In this document: positions 25,370 to 33,202 of the stretch, piece by piece
Layout: the number at the start of each line of letters is the position of its first letter
How positions within the stretch are numbered: position 1 is the stretch's first letter
Source of the DNA: Candidatus Bipolaricaulota bacterium
GTDB lineage: Bacteria > Bipolaricaulota > Bipolaricaulia > UBA7950 > UBA9294
Length of the DNA stretch: 47,922 bases
Reading direction: 5' to 3'
Assembly: GCA_030611415.1 (NCBI GenBank)
Contig: JAUWPW010000005.1
Location: forward strand, 1 to 47,922
Notes under the pieces: generated by a model
What the model was told of the DNA's origin: nothing
Databases searched by the model: none
Seen by the model: the letters and a program-made list of their open reading frames with translations, nothing else
Program-made: the position numbers and the translations under genes

Positions 25370-25679
25370 ATCAATACGGTGATGAGTGACGAGTCAAAAG
25401 TCAGCAGTCAGTTGGGTTCGTTGGGTTGGTAGAGTTCGTTGAGTAAGAAGCAGGAACTGAAAGCTGATCGCTGACCGCTGATAGCTCTTTCCTGAAAGCT
25501 GACCGCTGATAGCTGTTTGCTGATGGCTGAAGACTGAAAACTACTGACTGATGAGCTGATCTGTGGCGAGGGAAAAAGCAGTGCCAAGTTATGCCAGCTA
25601 GGCGCAACTCGTTTTTCTAAGTGTTGTCACCGCACAGTCTTATCGGGTACATGTAGAAACCTACTAGGCACTGCCAAAG
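25370..25679. other. Repeat-rich gap before the tRNA pair
   Basis: No gene is seen in this gap between the DDAH-like gene and the serine tRNA promoter. The left two-thirds are imperfect short repeats (listed separately). The right third (about 25565-25679) shows neither coding nor repeat structure that I can recognise. Confidence 0.55.
25392..25562. repeat. Imperfect GCTGA-rich tandem repeat
   Basis: AAAGCTGATCGCTGACCGCTGATAGC is followed by a second GAAAGCTGACCGCTGATAGC and further GCTGATGGCTGAAGACTGA units. Upstream of these, GTTGGGTTCGTTGGG-like repeats occur from about 25412. A single related unit (GAGCTGATCGCTGACGGCTG) occurs at about 33600. The array is purely intergenic. Confidence 0.75.
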
Positions 25680-25708
25680 TTGACTGAAACTTCTCTCAAA
25701 GGTAGAAT
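25680..25708 (+). promoter_or_regulatory. Strong promoter of tRNA-Ser(GCU)/tRNA-Arg(CCG)
   Basis: TTGACT (25680-25685), exactly 17 bp, then TAGAAT (25703-25708) is a near-consensus sigma-70 promoter. Its -10 ends 11 nt before the first base of tRNA-Ser. It should drive both tRNAs, which are only 5 bp apart. Confidence 0.75.
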
Positions 25709-25719
25709 GGTTAATAATC

Positions 25720-25812
25720 GGAGGGGTAGTCAAGAGGTCTAAGACAACGGTTTGCTAAACCGTCGATGGGTTCATAGCTCATCCGCGGGTTCAAATCCCG
25801 CCCCCTCCGCCA
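25720..25812 (+). tRNA. tRNA-Ser (GCU)
   Basis: Acceptor arms GGAGGGG/CCCCTCC are perfect, with G discriminator and encoded CCA. The anticodon arm ACGGTTTGCTAAACCGT carries GCT. The D-stem pairs fully, the variable arm is long (class II) and the T-arm GCGGGTTCAAATCCCGC is identical to that of the other serine tRNA, as is the acceptor stem. Confidence 0.97.
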
Positions 25813-25817
25813 GATTC

Positions 25818-25891
25818 GCGCCCGTAGCTCAGTGGATTAGAGCGTCGCACTCCGGATGCGAAGGTCGGAGGTTCGAATCCTCTCGGGCGTA
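25818..25891 (+). tRNA. tRNA-Arg (CCG)
   Basis: The acceptor GCGCCCG pairs with CGGGCGT (one G-T). The D-arm GCTCAGTGGATTAGAGC, anticodon loop CTCCGGA (anticodon CCG) and T-arm GGAGGTTCGAATCCTCT are all canonical. The CCA end is not encoded, unlike the two serine tRNAs. Confidence 0.96.
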
Positions 25892-26043
25892 TTCTCAGGA
25901 CCTCGCTTTACTGGCCATTATTGAGCCCTTGGTCACATATTGAGCCAAAACCATATTGCCTGGCAGCGTGTTGTTGGTTCTATCGACAAGCACGTGCAGA
26001 CCATGACCAATGTGTATTGCGAAATGCCGTTATTGATCTCTCT

Positions 26044-26073
26044 TTGCACGCTTGTAGGGGATCGGGTTAAAAT
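26044..26073 (+). promoter_or_regulatory. Promoter of the nitrilase-family gene, leaderless geometry
   Basis: TTGCAC (26044-26049) and TAAAAT (26068-26073) are spaced by 18 bp. The -10 ends 7 nt before the ATG at 26081, so the transcript should begin at or next to the start codon. No Shine-Dalgarno is present. Confidence 0.55.
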
Positions 26074-26080
26074 GTGAGCG

Positions 26081-26863
26081 ATGATGGATCAGCCAGAACA
26101 ACAAAGGTTTACCGTGGCACTTCTGCAACTAGCAATTGCTAGCAAGAAGGATACGGATTGGCCAGAACGGATAGATGGACTCCTTGCTCAGGCGGGTGAA
26201 GTAGATCTTGTAATCTTACCCGAACTGTGGCGGGTTGGGTATTATAACTTTGGTTCCTACCATAGCAAGGCGGAGACAGTAAAGGGTGAAACTGTCTGTT
26301 TCTTGACAAAGCTTGCAAAGAATCTGAGAGCCTACGTGCTGGGGGGAAGCTTTATTGAGGAATGTGCTGGAAGACTGTACAACACGGCGGTATTCTTGGA
26401 TCGTGAAGGAAATGTTCTTGACTTTTACCGGAAGACGCACTTGCTTAGTTATGGCTCTAAGGAACGAGCGATTCTCTCTCCGGGAGACGGTGGCAGGGTG
26501 GTGAAAACAGGATTAGGCAGTTTTGGGATTGCTATTTGCTATGATCTTCGTTTCCCCGAACTCTTCAGAGAAATGAGCGTGAAAGGCGCAGAAGTATTTC
26601 TTCTTCCGGCGGCTTGGCCGCTGAGTCGCATGGAGGCGTGGGAAGTTCTTTGCCGGGCACGAGCGACAGAGAATCAGGCTTATGTTATCGCTTGTAATAG
26701 CGCTGGCCGAGGACTGCTTGGCAGAAGCATGGTGGTGGATCCGTGGGGGGTTAAGATTGCTGCTCTAGGGAATGGCGAGGGAGTGCTTCGTGCACAGATT
26801 GATCTTACCGCAGAAGAGAGCTTTCGGAGTGAGTTTCCTGCGTGGCGTGAGCGGAAGGGCTGA
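26081..26863 (+). CDS. Carbon-nitrogen hydrolase (nitrilase superfamily amidase)
   Basis: The 260-residue protein has the full Glu-Lys-Cys triad of the nitrilase superfamily: LVILPELWRVGY (Glu near residue 48), FYRKTHLLSYG (Lys near 118), and GIAICYDLRFPELFR (Cys near 153). Length and the ICYDLRFPE block fit the omega-amidase/Nit2-like branch, which hydrolyses alpha-keto acid amides or deaminated glutathione, but related amidases share these features. Two adjacent ATGs (26081, 26084) could start it. The promoter's -10 lies just before them with no ribosome-binding site. The gene is flanked by tRNA genes and appears to be a single-gene transcript. Confidence 0.85.
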   Translation: MMDQPEQQRFTVALLQLAIASKKDTDWPERIDGLLAQAGEVDLVILPELWRVGYYNFGSYHSKAETVKGETVCFLTKLAKNLRAYVLGGSFIEECAGRLYNTAVFLDREGNVLDFYRKTHLLSYGSKERAILSPGDGGRVVKTGLGSFGIAICYDLRFPELFREMSVKGAEVFLLPAAWPLSRMEAWEVLCRARATENQAYVIACNSAGRGLLGRSMVVDPWGVKIAALGNGEGVLRAQIDLTAEESFRSEFPAWRERKG

Positions 26864-26883
26864 TTACCCAAATGGAGCCCTTC

Positions 26884-26912
26884 TTGACATAACTTGATCG
26901 GCTACTTAAACT
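26884..26912 (+). promoter_or_regulatory. Promoter of tRNA-Leu(CAG)
   Basis: A perfect TTGACA (26884-26889), 17 bp, and TAAACT (26907-26912) stand 17 nt upstream of the tRNA. Together with the 25680 promoter this shows that the organism's main sigma factor uses the classic TTGACA-17-TATAAT type. Confidence 0.75.
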
Positions 26913-26929
26913 AGTTTGGTATGTCACTA

Positions 26930-27015
<86 letters not shown>

Positions 27016-27069
27016 TAATAGAAGAAATTGTCTTGGTTACCATATTTCTGCCTTCGAACAAGGGCTTTC

Positions 27070-28059
27070 CTAAACACGTGTTGCAATGATGCCTAGACCA
27101 ACGAACAAGATCTGGAGAATCCACAATCTAATTGTGATCTTTGGCTCTGCCCACTCTACCTTGGGGAGAAGGTAGGTATAGTCAATTCCGGTAGTGTGTT
27201 CGAAGTGGTGATGAAATGGGCTGACCTTAAAGATTCTTCTCCCTGTAAGCTTGAAGTAGGTGACTTGTAGGATTACTGAACCTGATTCAACAACAAGCAA
27301 ACCAGCAAGCAGAGGGAGGATGAGTGCTGTTCCGCTGACAAGGGCAATAGCAGCGACTACACCTCCTAATGCAAATGCCCCTACGTCTCCGAGGAAAAGC
27401 TGCGCCGGGTAGGTGTTTACCCACAGAAAACCAGTAAGTACTCCCAATAAAGGGATAATTATCCAACAGAATTCTCCGTTGAAGGAAAGGATCAGGTAAC
27501 CACACAGGATGACAATCGAAATCCCCGTTGCTAGGCCATCGAGCCCATCGGTCAGATTCATACCATTTGCTGTCCCCATGAAGGCCCCCCATAGCAGGAG
27601 GAATGAGAAAAAGGGCGACAGGGATAGGGTGATATGCGAAAATGGTACTTGAACCGGTATATGTAGTATCTGCGGAAAGGAGAAGAACAAGACCAGGGAG
27701 ACAGCAGTTGTGAGGATAACCTTCTGTCTAGCGGAAAGGCCGAGCGATCTGCTATTCCAGAGGGATAATAGATCGTCAGCTAAGCCAATCAGCCCCAGTG
27801 AAAAGCCGGCAACAACAACAAATAGGCCTTTCCAAGAGAGTGGTTGCCACCAGTGAATCGCTAAAACGCTCGCTACCCACACAAGGAGAATGACGATTCC
27901 TCCCATCGTTGGGGTTCCACTCTTTTTCTCGTGAATGTTGGGGCCGTATTTCCGAATTTGCTGTCCGAGCCCTGCTCTTCTCATACCAGCAGCGAAGAGA
28001 TGAGCAAGGACTGCCGTTGCTAGAGTAAGTAGAAGAGAGATACCAACGAGAAGACTCAT
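27070..28059 (-). CDS. mraY: Phospho-N-acetylmuramoyl-pentapeptide transferase
   Basis: MraY transfers phospho-MurNAc-pentapeptide to undecaprenyl phosphate, making lipid I at the inner membrane. The 329-residue protein has about ten membrane helices and the catalytic motifs: GTPTMGG, LIGLADDLLSL (Asp pair), NGMNLTDGLDGLATG, LFLGDVGAFALGG, and SPFHHHFEHTTG, the MraY-specific histidine loop. The ATG at 28059 begins 7 bp after the stop of the upstream REase-like gene, and no strong ribosome-binding site is visible, so coupling is likely. The GTG at 28095 would overlap that gene. No other dcw genes (murF, murD, ftsW, murG) are adjacent, so mraY is separated from its usual cluster. Confidence 0.93.
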   Translation of the reverse strand: MSLLVGISLLLTLATAVLAHLFAAGMRRAGLGQQIRKYGPNIHEKKSGTPTMGGIVILLVWVASVLAIHWWQPLSWKGLFVVVAGFSLGLIGLADDLLSLWNSRSLGLSARQKVILTTAVSLVLFFSFPQILHIPVQVPFSHITLSLSPFFSFLLLWGAFMGTANGMNLTDGLDGLATGISIVILCGYLILSFNGEFCWIIIPLLGVLTGFLWVNTYPAQLFLGDVGAFALGGVVAAIALVSGTALILPLLAGLLVVESGSVILQVTYFKLTGRRIFKVSPFHHHFEHTTGIDYTYLLPKVEWAEPKITIRLWILQILFVGLGIIATRV

Positions 28060-28066
28060 GGCTGGC

Positions 28067-29404
28067 TTAGCTATTAGAGTGGAACTGACCGACACATTCT
28101 AGGAGCATTTGCCTGCTGTTTGCCTGGCTGGCTTTGTCCTTTTCAGTAAGCGCTTCTCTTACCAACTTAAATAGTTCGTACGTTGACAGCAGGCAGAACC
28201 CCTGTGACTGGCAGCCACGAAGGACCTCTGGTGTAAACTGTGTCGGTCGGCGCCGTGGGTCAAGTTCACGTGAACCACTTACAACAAGGATTCCCTTAGA
28301 CGGACCCTCTCCTTTGGTGCGAGCGGAATCGACCCAACTAAGCAGGCGCTGGTAGCTATCAAGCCCGATTCTTGCCTGTTCAGAGGCCTTTACTATACCT
28401 ATTGCATCTCCTTGCTCGCTCTCCAACAGCAAATCATACCTTGAGTCGCTCACCTGGAAGCCAATGGTACGAAATGCTTCTTGTACAACCGGTAGAAGGG
28501 CAAAACGACCCTTTGTGTAAAGAATACGTTTGTATTTTGCCGCAGCATCAAGTTGCGCCGAAAGCTCTTCTACCTTATGGGCAAGTTTGTTCCTGCGACC
28601 GATAAGGCGTGATACCTCATCGCGAAGCTCATCTTCATCGGGAAGGGAGTAAGCAGGAAGCCAGTCTGGTTCCGGGGAGAAAGCGGGGCGAAAATCCATA
28701 GCAGACACAGCTTCTAATAGAGCAGAGGCCTCACTTGTTGGTGAGACTCCTTCAATGGGCGGAATCAGAACTAGTCTTCCTTCATCAAACGGAATTTGTA
28801 GCGCGACGATATCTCCTGCCTTATTGTAGGCAAGAACTTGAGCAAAACGATCGATTGGGGTGGAGAGAAGGTCTCGATAGACGGCTCGATAGACAATCTT
28901 TCCTTCAAATCTGCGTAGGTAATCTTCAAATGGGTTTCCTGTTTCGGCAAATAGTACATCTTCGCCGGTTCGAGAGAGGAAACGACCATTTGCTGGGAAG
29001 CTTAGCTGATGATGACGATCGACCAGTGAAACAGCAGGTAGCCAGCTATAGCGGTCGATGCGTTCTTCCAGCCCTCCTTGATTGACTACTTGCAGCGCCT
29101 CTCCGCGTGGCCATAAGCGACAGACGAGGATTCCACCGGTTTTGTATAGTAAATCAGCTGTTTCACTTCGGCGTTTCTCCATGAGGCGGGAGAGTGTCTG
29201 GCCAAATCCTCTGTCCCTGTCGCTGTACGTGCGACGCCATCCATCCTTCTCTGGGGGTATATCTTGTATCCAATAGTCGTAGATCCGTTTTGGGTCGATA
29301 AATACTGCATCAATACTAGAGAAAGATTGACTCGTAAGGAAGCTCTCCTGTCTGATGGATGCATGCTCCAATTTCCAATCACTTGATATGAAATGGCGTA
29401 TCAT
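28067..29404 (-). CDS. Unknown protein with coiled coil and degenerate restriction-endonuclease-like C-terminal domain
   Basis: The 445-residue protein is not named by any family I can state precisely. Residues about 265-300 form a short coiled coil (RDEVSRLIGRRNKLAHKVEELSAQLD). Residues about 305-430 resemble a restriction-endonuclease-like fold seen in several bacterial proteins: LPVVQEAFRTIGFQVSDSRYDLLLES, then GIVKAS where an E-x-K pair would be expected, KGILVVSGSRELDPRRRPTQF, and LLSTYELFKLV. The acidic residue before the lysine is missing, so nuclease activity is doubtful. The N-terminal 250 residues hold an unassigned alpha/beta region with YSWLPAVSLV. There are no membrane segments. 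It is co-transcribed with mraY. A promoter close to the ATG suggests a leaderless start. Confidence 0.6.
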   Translation of the reverse strand: MIRHFISSDWKLEHASIRQESFLTSQSFSSIDAVFIDPKRIYDYWIQDIPPEKDGWRRTYSDRDRGFGQTLSRLMEKRRSETADLLYKTGGILVCRLWPRGEALQVVNQGGLEERIDRYSWLPAVSLVDRHHQLSFPANGRFLSRTGEDVLFAETGNPFEDYLRRFEGKIVYRAVYRDLLSTPIDRFAQVLAYNKAGDIVALQIPFDEGRLVLIPPIEGVSPTSEASALLEAVSAMDFRPAFSPEPDWLPAYSLPDEDELRDEVSRLIGRRNKLAHKVEELSAQLDAAAKYKRILYTKGRFALLPVVQEAFRTIGFQVSDSRYDLLLESEQGDAIGIVKASEQARIGLDSYQRLLSWVDSARTKGEGPSKGILVVSGSRELDPRRRPTQFTPEVLRGCQSQGFCLLSTYELFKLVREALTEKDKASQANSRQMLLECVGQFHSNS

Positions 29405-29413
29405 GGTGATGCT

Positions 29414-29443
29414 ATCTTACACGGATAGTTAGCCAGTAGACAA
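29414..29443 (-). promoter_or_regulatory. Promoter of the REase-like gene and mraY
   Basis: On the minus strand TTGTCT, 18 bp, TAAGAT ends 9 nt before the ATG at 29404. The predicted leader is only 2-4 nt and has no Shine-Dalgarno. It lies just downstream of the terminator-like hairpin at 29451-29477, consistent with a fresh transcription unit. Confidence 0.5.
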
Positions 29444-29450
29444 GTTGATA

Positions 29451-29477
29451 GAAGAGCCGCCTTTGGGGCGGCTCTTC
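29451..29477. terminator. Hairpin terminator between the PKD operon and the REase-like gene
   Basis: GAAGAGCCGCC and GGCGGCTCTTC form a perfect 11-bp, GC-rich stem with a 5-nt loop. It starts 8 bp beyond the stop of the minus-strand PKD gene, so it should end the sigma-factor operon. The T-run is better on the plus side (CTTTTCCC) than on the minus side (TATC), so it may act in both directions or be only a partial intrinsic terminator. Confidence 0.75.
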
Positions 29478-29484
29478 CTTTTCC

Positions 29485-31320
29485 CTAATAACCTTCGAGA
29501 TCCTCTATTTGTCCACTCCAATTAATCCAGAAACTTCTCACTGGCCCACTCACGTTGTAAATAAACGGAATCCCTAGCCAAAAATTCGTGCTTGGGACAA
29601 GTGGCCCAGAATTCTTTTTGCGCAATCCAACTACGAACGGAAGAGTAGGTGGGTGAACCATGAGATTGCGCATATACACAAGGTTTGATGATTGTTCCAG
29701 GATGCCGTCTCCATCAATGTCAAGCCGCAGATTCATCCAAATGCTGTCTGAGCCAGAGGTTTCAAATGTGTAGTCGATGCTTTCCATTTGGAGGGTCCCT
29801 TGGAGCAGAAGCTTTCTCCCGTTATCAGTCAGGTTAGGTATGATGTTCATGAGCCTGATTCCTTCGCTTGTAGATTGGCTTACGTTTTGGAATGAGCCAT
29901 CAGTTTGCAGCTCTAACCTATACTCATGCGCACCTAGCCACCCCACCCCAGGATTGACAGTTATGTGCCAGGTGTTGGTTCCCCATACGAATATTCCAGG
30001 GATGTTGTTCATTGGAGGGGCTCCAGGGATGCTATATCCGCCAACAACCATGATCCCTTGCGTTTGAGTTGATGATAAACCAGTGTTATCAATTACAGTC
30101 AGGAGAATCAGGTGCATCCCCGGGTTGTAGTAGCGCACATAAGCTATCTGGCCACTTGCGTCTGTGATCCCGTCTCCGTCCAGGTCCCATTGATAGGAAG
30201 CAATGTAGCCATCAGGATCATAGGAACTGGTAGCGTTTAAGGCTATCCGTTCCCCGATTCCTGGATAGGTGGGAGAATAGCTAAATGTCGCGACTGGTAT
30301 GTGATTTGCGTACGCGATCTGAATAGTATGGGAGCTAGCACTGGTCAAGCCTTTATCGTCGGTAACCGTCAATGTCACAGTGTACGTTCCTCCGGCGGCA
30401 AACGAGTGCGAATCCCAGGGATAGTTCCTTGTAATCATAGGAGTGCCATCACCGTAGTTCCATGTGTAAGCCGTGATACTTCCATCAGGATCATAGGAAG
30501 TCGTTGCGTTAAATGTAACAGGATCTGCCATTAGTGGTTCAGCGGGCGAATAGCTAAATGCCGCGACTGGCACCTGATTCGTGGGAGCGATTGGTTCAAG
30601 TCTAGCAGTGATATTCCGAGTACGTCCGCTGATAACGAATATCCCGCGTGTCCAAACACGGTAACCAGTTTTGTTAAGCACAATCTTGTAGTAGTTCTGT
30701 GTGAGGCGGATAGTGCATGGAGTCTGGCCGAGATAGTTGCCGTTAGCAGTAATCCATGCGCTGCTTGGGACCGAATCAATGATTAGAGTCCCATGTGAGA
30801 CAGGTACCGCGGAGACGATATTGAAGCTTGTGGAATTCCAGCTTCGTTGGCTGACAGGTATGACTCCTAAGATGTTGTTCTGGATCCTGAGCCTGAACGC
30901 TTCAGCATCCTCTGTCATGAAAGAGAAGGGGTTCACCGGTGTTGTGGTCGCAAGAATCTGCAGATACTCGGTTCCCAGAGGGGGGCCGACAGTCCACCTG
31001 CCTGGGACTGTATATTCTCCCGGAGCAACATAGTTCTGCCACCCCGCTGAGGAGCTTGGGAAGATCTGGTGAGCGGTGCCATCGGGTTCAATATCCCAGA
31101 TGTATATGTATGCATGCTTGTCAATGTCGTAGTGAATAGAGATTGGTTCACCTACAGTGTAAACACTCTTGTCAACCCAAATCCGTACTATCAAGCCTTG
31201 GCTTTCAGGCGGAGTAGGAATGATTCCCTTTGGGGTTGTTCTCTGTGGAAGGCCAATTACAGAGAAAAGTATAGCTACAAGCACGATTACCAATGCTGAT
31301 CCGACCAATTTCTTGTCCAT
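29485..31320 (-). CDS. Surface protein: signal anchor, DUF4384, PEGA and two PKD domains
   Basis: The 611-residue protein starts with a signal peptide or membrane anchor (LVGSALVIVLVAILFSVIGL). Residues about 40-150 match DUF4384 (DKSVYTVGEPISIHYDIDKHAYIYIWDI), residues about 175-240 a PEGA domain (GTLIIDSVPSSAWITANGNYLGQTPCTIRL). Residues 243-335 and 336-425 are two PKD domains with YDPDGSITAYTWNYGDG and YDPDGYIASYQWDLDGDG. The C-terminal 180 residues are unassigned beta-rich sequence. It is likely exported and exposed on the cell surface or in the periplasm; DUF4384 proteins are often S-layer or envelope associated. The ATG at 31320 follows AAAGGAGG. It is the last gene of the ECF sigma operon and is followed by a terminator hairpin, suggesting it is a main output of that system. 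Confidence 0.8.
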   Translation of the reverse strand: MDKKLVGSALVIVLVAILFSVIGLPQRTTPKGIIPTPPESQGLIVRIWVDKSVYTVGEPISIHYDIDKHAYIYIWDIEPDGTAHQIFPSSSAGWQNYVAPGEYTVPGRWTVGPPLGTEYLQILATTTPVNPFSFMTEDAEAFRLRIQNNILGVIPVSQRSWNSTSFNIVSAVPVSHGTLIIDSVPSSAWITANGNYLGQTPCTIRLTQNYYKIVLNKTGYRVWTRGIFVISGRTRNITARLEPIAPTNQVPVAAFSYSPAEPLMADPVTFNATTSYDPDGSITAYTWNYGDGTPMITRNYPWDSHSFAAGGTYTVTLTVTDDKGLTSASSHTIQIAYANHIPVATFSYSPTYPGIGERIALNATSSYDPDGYIASYQWDLDGDGITDASGQIAYVRYYNPGMHLILLTVIDNTGLSSTQTQGIMVVGGYSIPGAPPMNNIPGIFVWGTNTWHITVNPGVGWLGAHEYRLELQTDGSFQNVSQSTSEGIRLMNIIPNLTDNGRKLLLQGTLQMESIDYTFETSGSDSIWMNLRLDIDGDGILEQSSNLVYMRNLMVHPPTLPFVVGLRKKNSGPLVPSTNFWLGIPFIYNVSGPVRSFWINWSGQIEDLEGY

Positions 31321-31330
31321 CTTTCCTCCT

Positions 31331-32038
31331 TTATTGCAGTTGTTGACTGAGAACATTCGACAGGATACGTGTTAGGCTTTCCGGTTTAATCCGTTCGAGA
31401 ACCAACTCCACGTCTTCCGCAGGAATAATAGCATTCCGTTCTAACATCGACAAGCGAGTGTGCATTTCTTGGTAGACCAGGTAACCTTCAAGTGGGCTTC
31501 TTCCGGATTCTTGGTAATTGGCAAGTGTGTCAGCGATTTGGGTGACAAGAAAGTCAAATCGAGGAAGCGGCAGGACTAAGCAGTTCTCCTGACCATATTC
31601 CGAGCTAGTGAATATCAAGTTTGTATATAGTAGATCCCTTACTTCGGCAAGCAGGCTGGCGCGCTCGGAGACCATTTGCTTGATTGCTTGCAAGGAAACC
31701 TTGCGAGCTAGACCTTCTTCAACCTTGCCTATGAGCATAGTGACCGGCAGGGAGTCATCCTTGAGTGCACGGGCGATCGTGATAAGGATTGTTTCTTTGT
31801 CCTCTCTTTCCCCATTGTAGGCGGCAAGATTGCTCAGTAGGGAAACCACTTCATCTGGGGCTAGTCGCCCTTGTAAGAAGCCGGTTTCAATTGCGCTCAT
31901 GATTTCAGTAGTGGACCGTAACCCTAATGATTGCAGTTCTTCCTTAACATCAATGGAAGTAGTTTCTGCAAGGGTGATTTGTGTTGGAACGATCATCAGC
32001 AAGCAAGCCACAAATGCTAGGAATGCCAATTCTTTCAT
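31331..32038 (-). CDS. Secreted helical protein of unknown function
   Basis: I do not recognise a family. The 235-residue protein has a clear signal peptide (KELAFLAFVACLLMIVPTQITLA, cleavage near residue 24). The mature part is predominantly alpha-helical by its heptad-like pattern (EIMSAIETGFLQGRLAPDEVVSLLSNLA, KPESLTRILSNVLSQQL) and has one cysteine. It overlaps the preceding membrane CBM48 gene by 4 bp and ends 10 bp before the PKD gene, so it belongs to the same operon. It could be a periplasmic partner of the CBM48 protein, but nothing in the sequence shows this directly. Confidence 0.65.
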   Translation of the reverse strand: MKELAFLAFVACLLMIVPTQITLAETTSIDVKEELQSLGLRSTTEIMSAIETGFLQGRLAPDEVVSLLSNLAAYNGEREDKETILITIARALKDDSLPVTMLIGKVEEGLARKVSLQAIKQMVSERASLLAEVRDLLYTNLIFTSSEYGQENCLVLPLPRFDFLVTQIADTLANYQESGRSPLEGYLVYQEMHTRLSMLERNAIIPAEDVELVLERIKPESLTRILSNVLSQQLQ

Positions 32039-32631
32039 ATCTTATCACCAGCGTAACCCACGTAGCGCACAGAGTTGTATCCTCCAAAGCTGCGTACGTA
32101 CTCGTCGGCAAGAGGATCTTGTCCCCACCAGCGGCCGTCAACGACAAATGCGTACTCGTATCGCCCCGGAGGAAGAGAAAGGTTTGTTAACCAGATACCA
32201 TCCTTATCTTCGTCGGTTAGTAGGATTGGTTTCCAATTGTTGAAGCTTCCGACCACGGCAACGGTCTGTGCTCCTGGCGCAGGCATCACAAACAGGAGTT
32301 GTCCCTCATCAGAGTTGGTGGCTATCGTAGCTTTTTGTTGCTTGTCATATACAGAGAACAGTCCGCGAACCAAGGGGACGCGCTCAGAGACGAAGATTCC
32401 CAGGAATAGGAAGATCACAGCCGTTATTCCGATTACAGTTAGTTGCCTACGGCGAGATCTTTGCATCTGTGCAAACAGCTGCGTGAGTGTTTGCAACCAG
32501 CCTCTTTTGGGAAGCTGCCCGGTCAGTTCGGCGACGATCTTCTTCTCCAAACCATCAAGGTAGTGCCTTTCTTTACTGACCTCTTGTTGTAGAGTATCCC
32601 TTAATAGCTTCTCTAATTTATCCTCATGCAT
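32035..32631 (-). CDS. Single-pass membrane protein with extracytoplasmic CBM48/AMPK-like domain; candidate anti-sigma factor
   Basis: The 198-residue protein has a short helical, charged N-terminus (LEKLLRDTLQQEVSKERHYLDGLEKKIV) and a membrane helix near residues 64-82 (TVIGITAVIFLFLGIFVSE). Residues about 112-190 are an early-set CBM48/AMPK-type glycogen-binding domain (VAVVGSFNNWKPILL, GIWLTNLSLPPGRYEYAFVVDGRWW). It overlaps the ECF sigma gene by 8 bp, the usual anti-sigma position, and the topology (small cytoplasmic domain, one helix, outside sensor) also fits. No zinc-type HxxxCxxC anti-sigma motif is present, so the anti-sigma role is inference. The sensor domain would be expected to bind alpha-glucan or a related carbohydrate. 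Confidence 0.72.
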   Translation of the reverse strand: MHEDKLEKLLRDTLQQEVSKERHYLDGLEKKIVAELTGQLPKRGWLQTLTQLFAQMQRSRRRQLTVIGITAVIFLFLGIFVSERVPLVRGLFSVYDKQQKATIATNSDEGQLLFVMPAPGAQTVAVVGSFNNWKPILLTDEDKDGIWLTNLSLPPGRYEYAFVVDGRWWGQDPLADEYVRSFGGYNSVRYVGYAGDKI

Positions 32632-33178
32632 GGTTAATCACCTCCATTTCTCCAATCTCTTGTCTTAACAAAGCTTTCCCTCGATAGATGTGTGTTTTTA
32701 CCGTTCCTTCTGGAAGAGATAGTATTCTAGCGATCTGATGATACGAAAGATCATTGTAGTAGCGCAGGGTGATCGGTGTTCGATAGCGGTAAGGTAGACG
32801 AGAGAGCCCTTGTCTGATCTGCGCCTGACGGTCTTCCTGTGCAATTGTCGTTGCAGGGTTGCATCCACCCTCCATTTGAGCGGGGAGTGGGGCAATCGGA
32901 TGGTGCCGTCTGTAGCGTAAGCGGTTTCGACATAGATTGGAGGCAATGGTGAAAATCCATGTGGAAAACCGTTTCTCCACGCGGTAACGGTAAAGGTTTT
33001 CGTAAGCACGGATAAATGTATCATGGCTGATATCTTCGGCATCGGCATGGTTTCGCAGAAATCCCAAACATAAACCAAAGACCGCTTCCTTATAGCGATT
33101 GACGATCTCCCCCCATGCCTCAACTTCGCCGTCGAGTGATGCTCTCAATAGGCTCGCCTCATCTTGAACGTGATACAC
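32624..33178 (-). CDS. ECF-type RNA polymerase sigma factor
   Basis: The protein (184 residues from the GTG at 33178) has region 2 with KEAVFGLCLGFLRNHADAEDISHDTFIRAYENL, where the HADAED stretch and DTF contact the -10, RFSTWIFTIASNLCRNRLR, and region 4 with LPYRYRTPITLRYYNDLSYHQIARILSLPEGTVKTHIYRGKALLRQ, the helix-turn-helix that reads the -35. Regions 1 and 3 are absent as in RpoE-like factors. The upstream GTG at 33211 has no ribosome-binding site; AAGGAGGA stands 11 nt before the GTG at 33178. The next gene overlaps it and encodes the candidate anti-sigma. A GAAACTTT...TATATT promoter just upstream could be self-recognised. Confidence 0.92.
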   Translation of the reverse strand: MYHVQDEASLLRASLDGEVEAWGEIVNRYKEAVFGLCLGFLRNHADAEDISHDTFIRAYENLYRYRVEKRFSTWIFTIASNLCRNRLRYRRHHPIAPLPAQMEGGCNPATTIAQEDRQAQIRQGLSRLPYRYRTPITLRYYNDLSYHQIARILSLPEGTVKTHIYRGKALLRQEIGEMEVINHA

Positions 33179-33202
33179 GCTTGATTCTTCCTCCTTGCTT
33201 CC

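Noticed and set aside
25752-25943. Plus-strand ORF with APVAQWIRASHSGCEGRRFESSRAY
   Set aside because: It reads through tRNA-Ser(GCU) and tRNA-Arg(CCG); the phrase is a classic tRNA-derived artefact.
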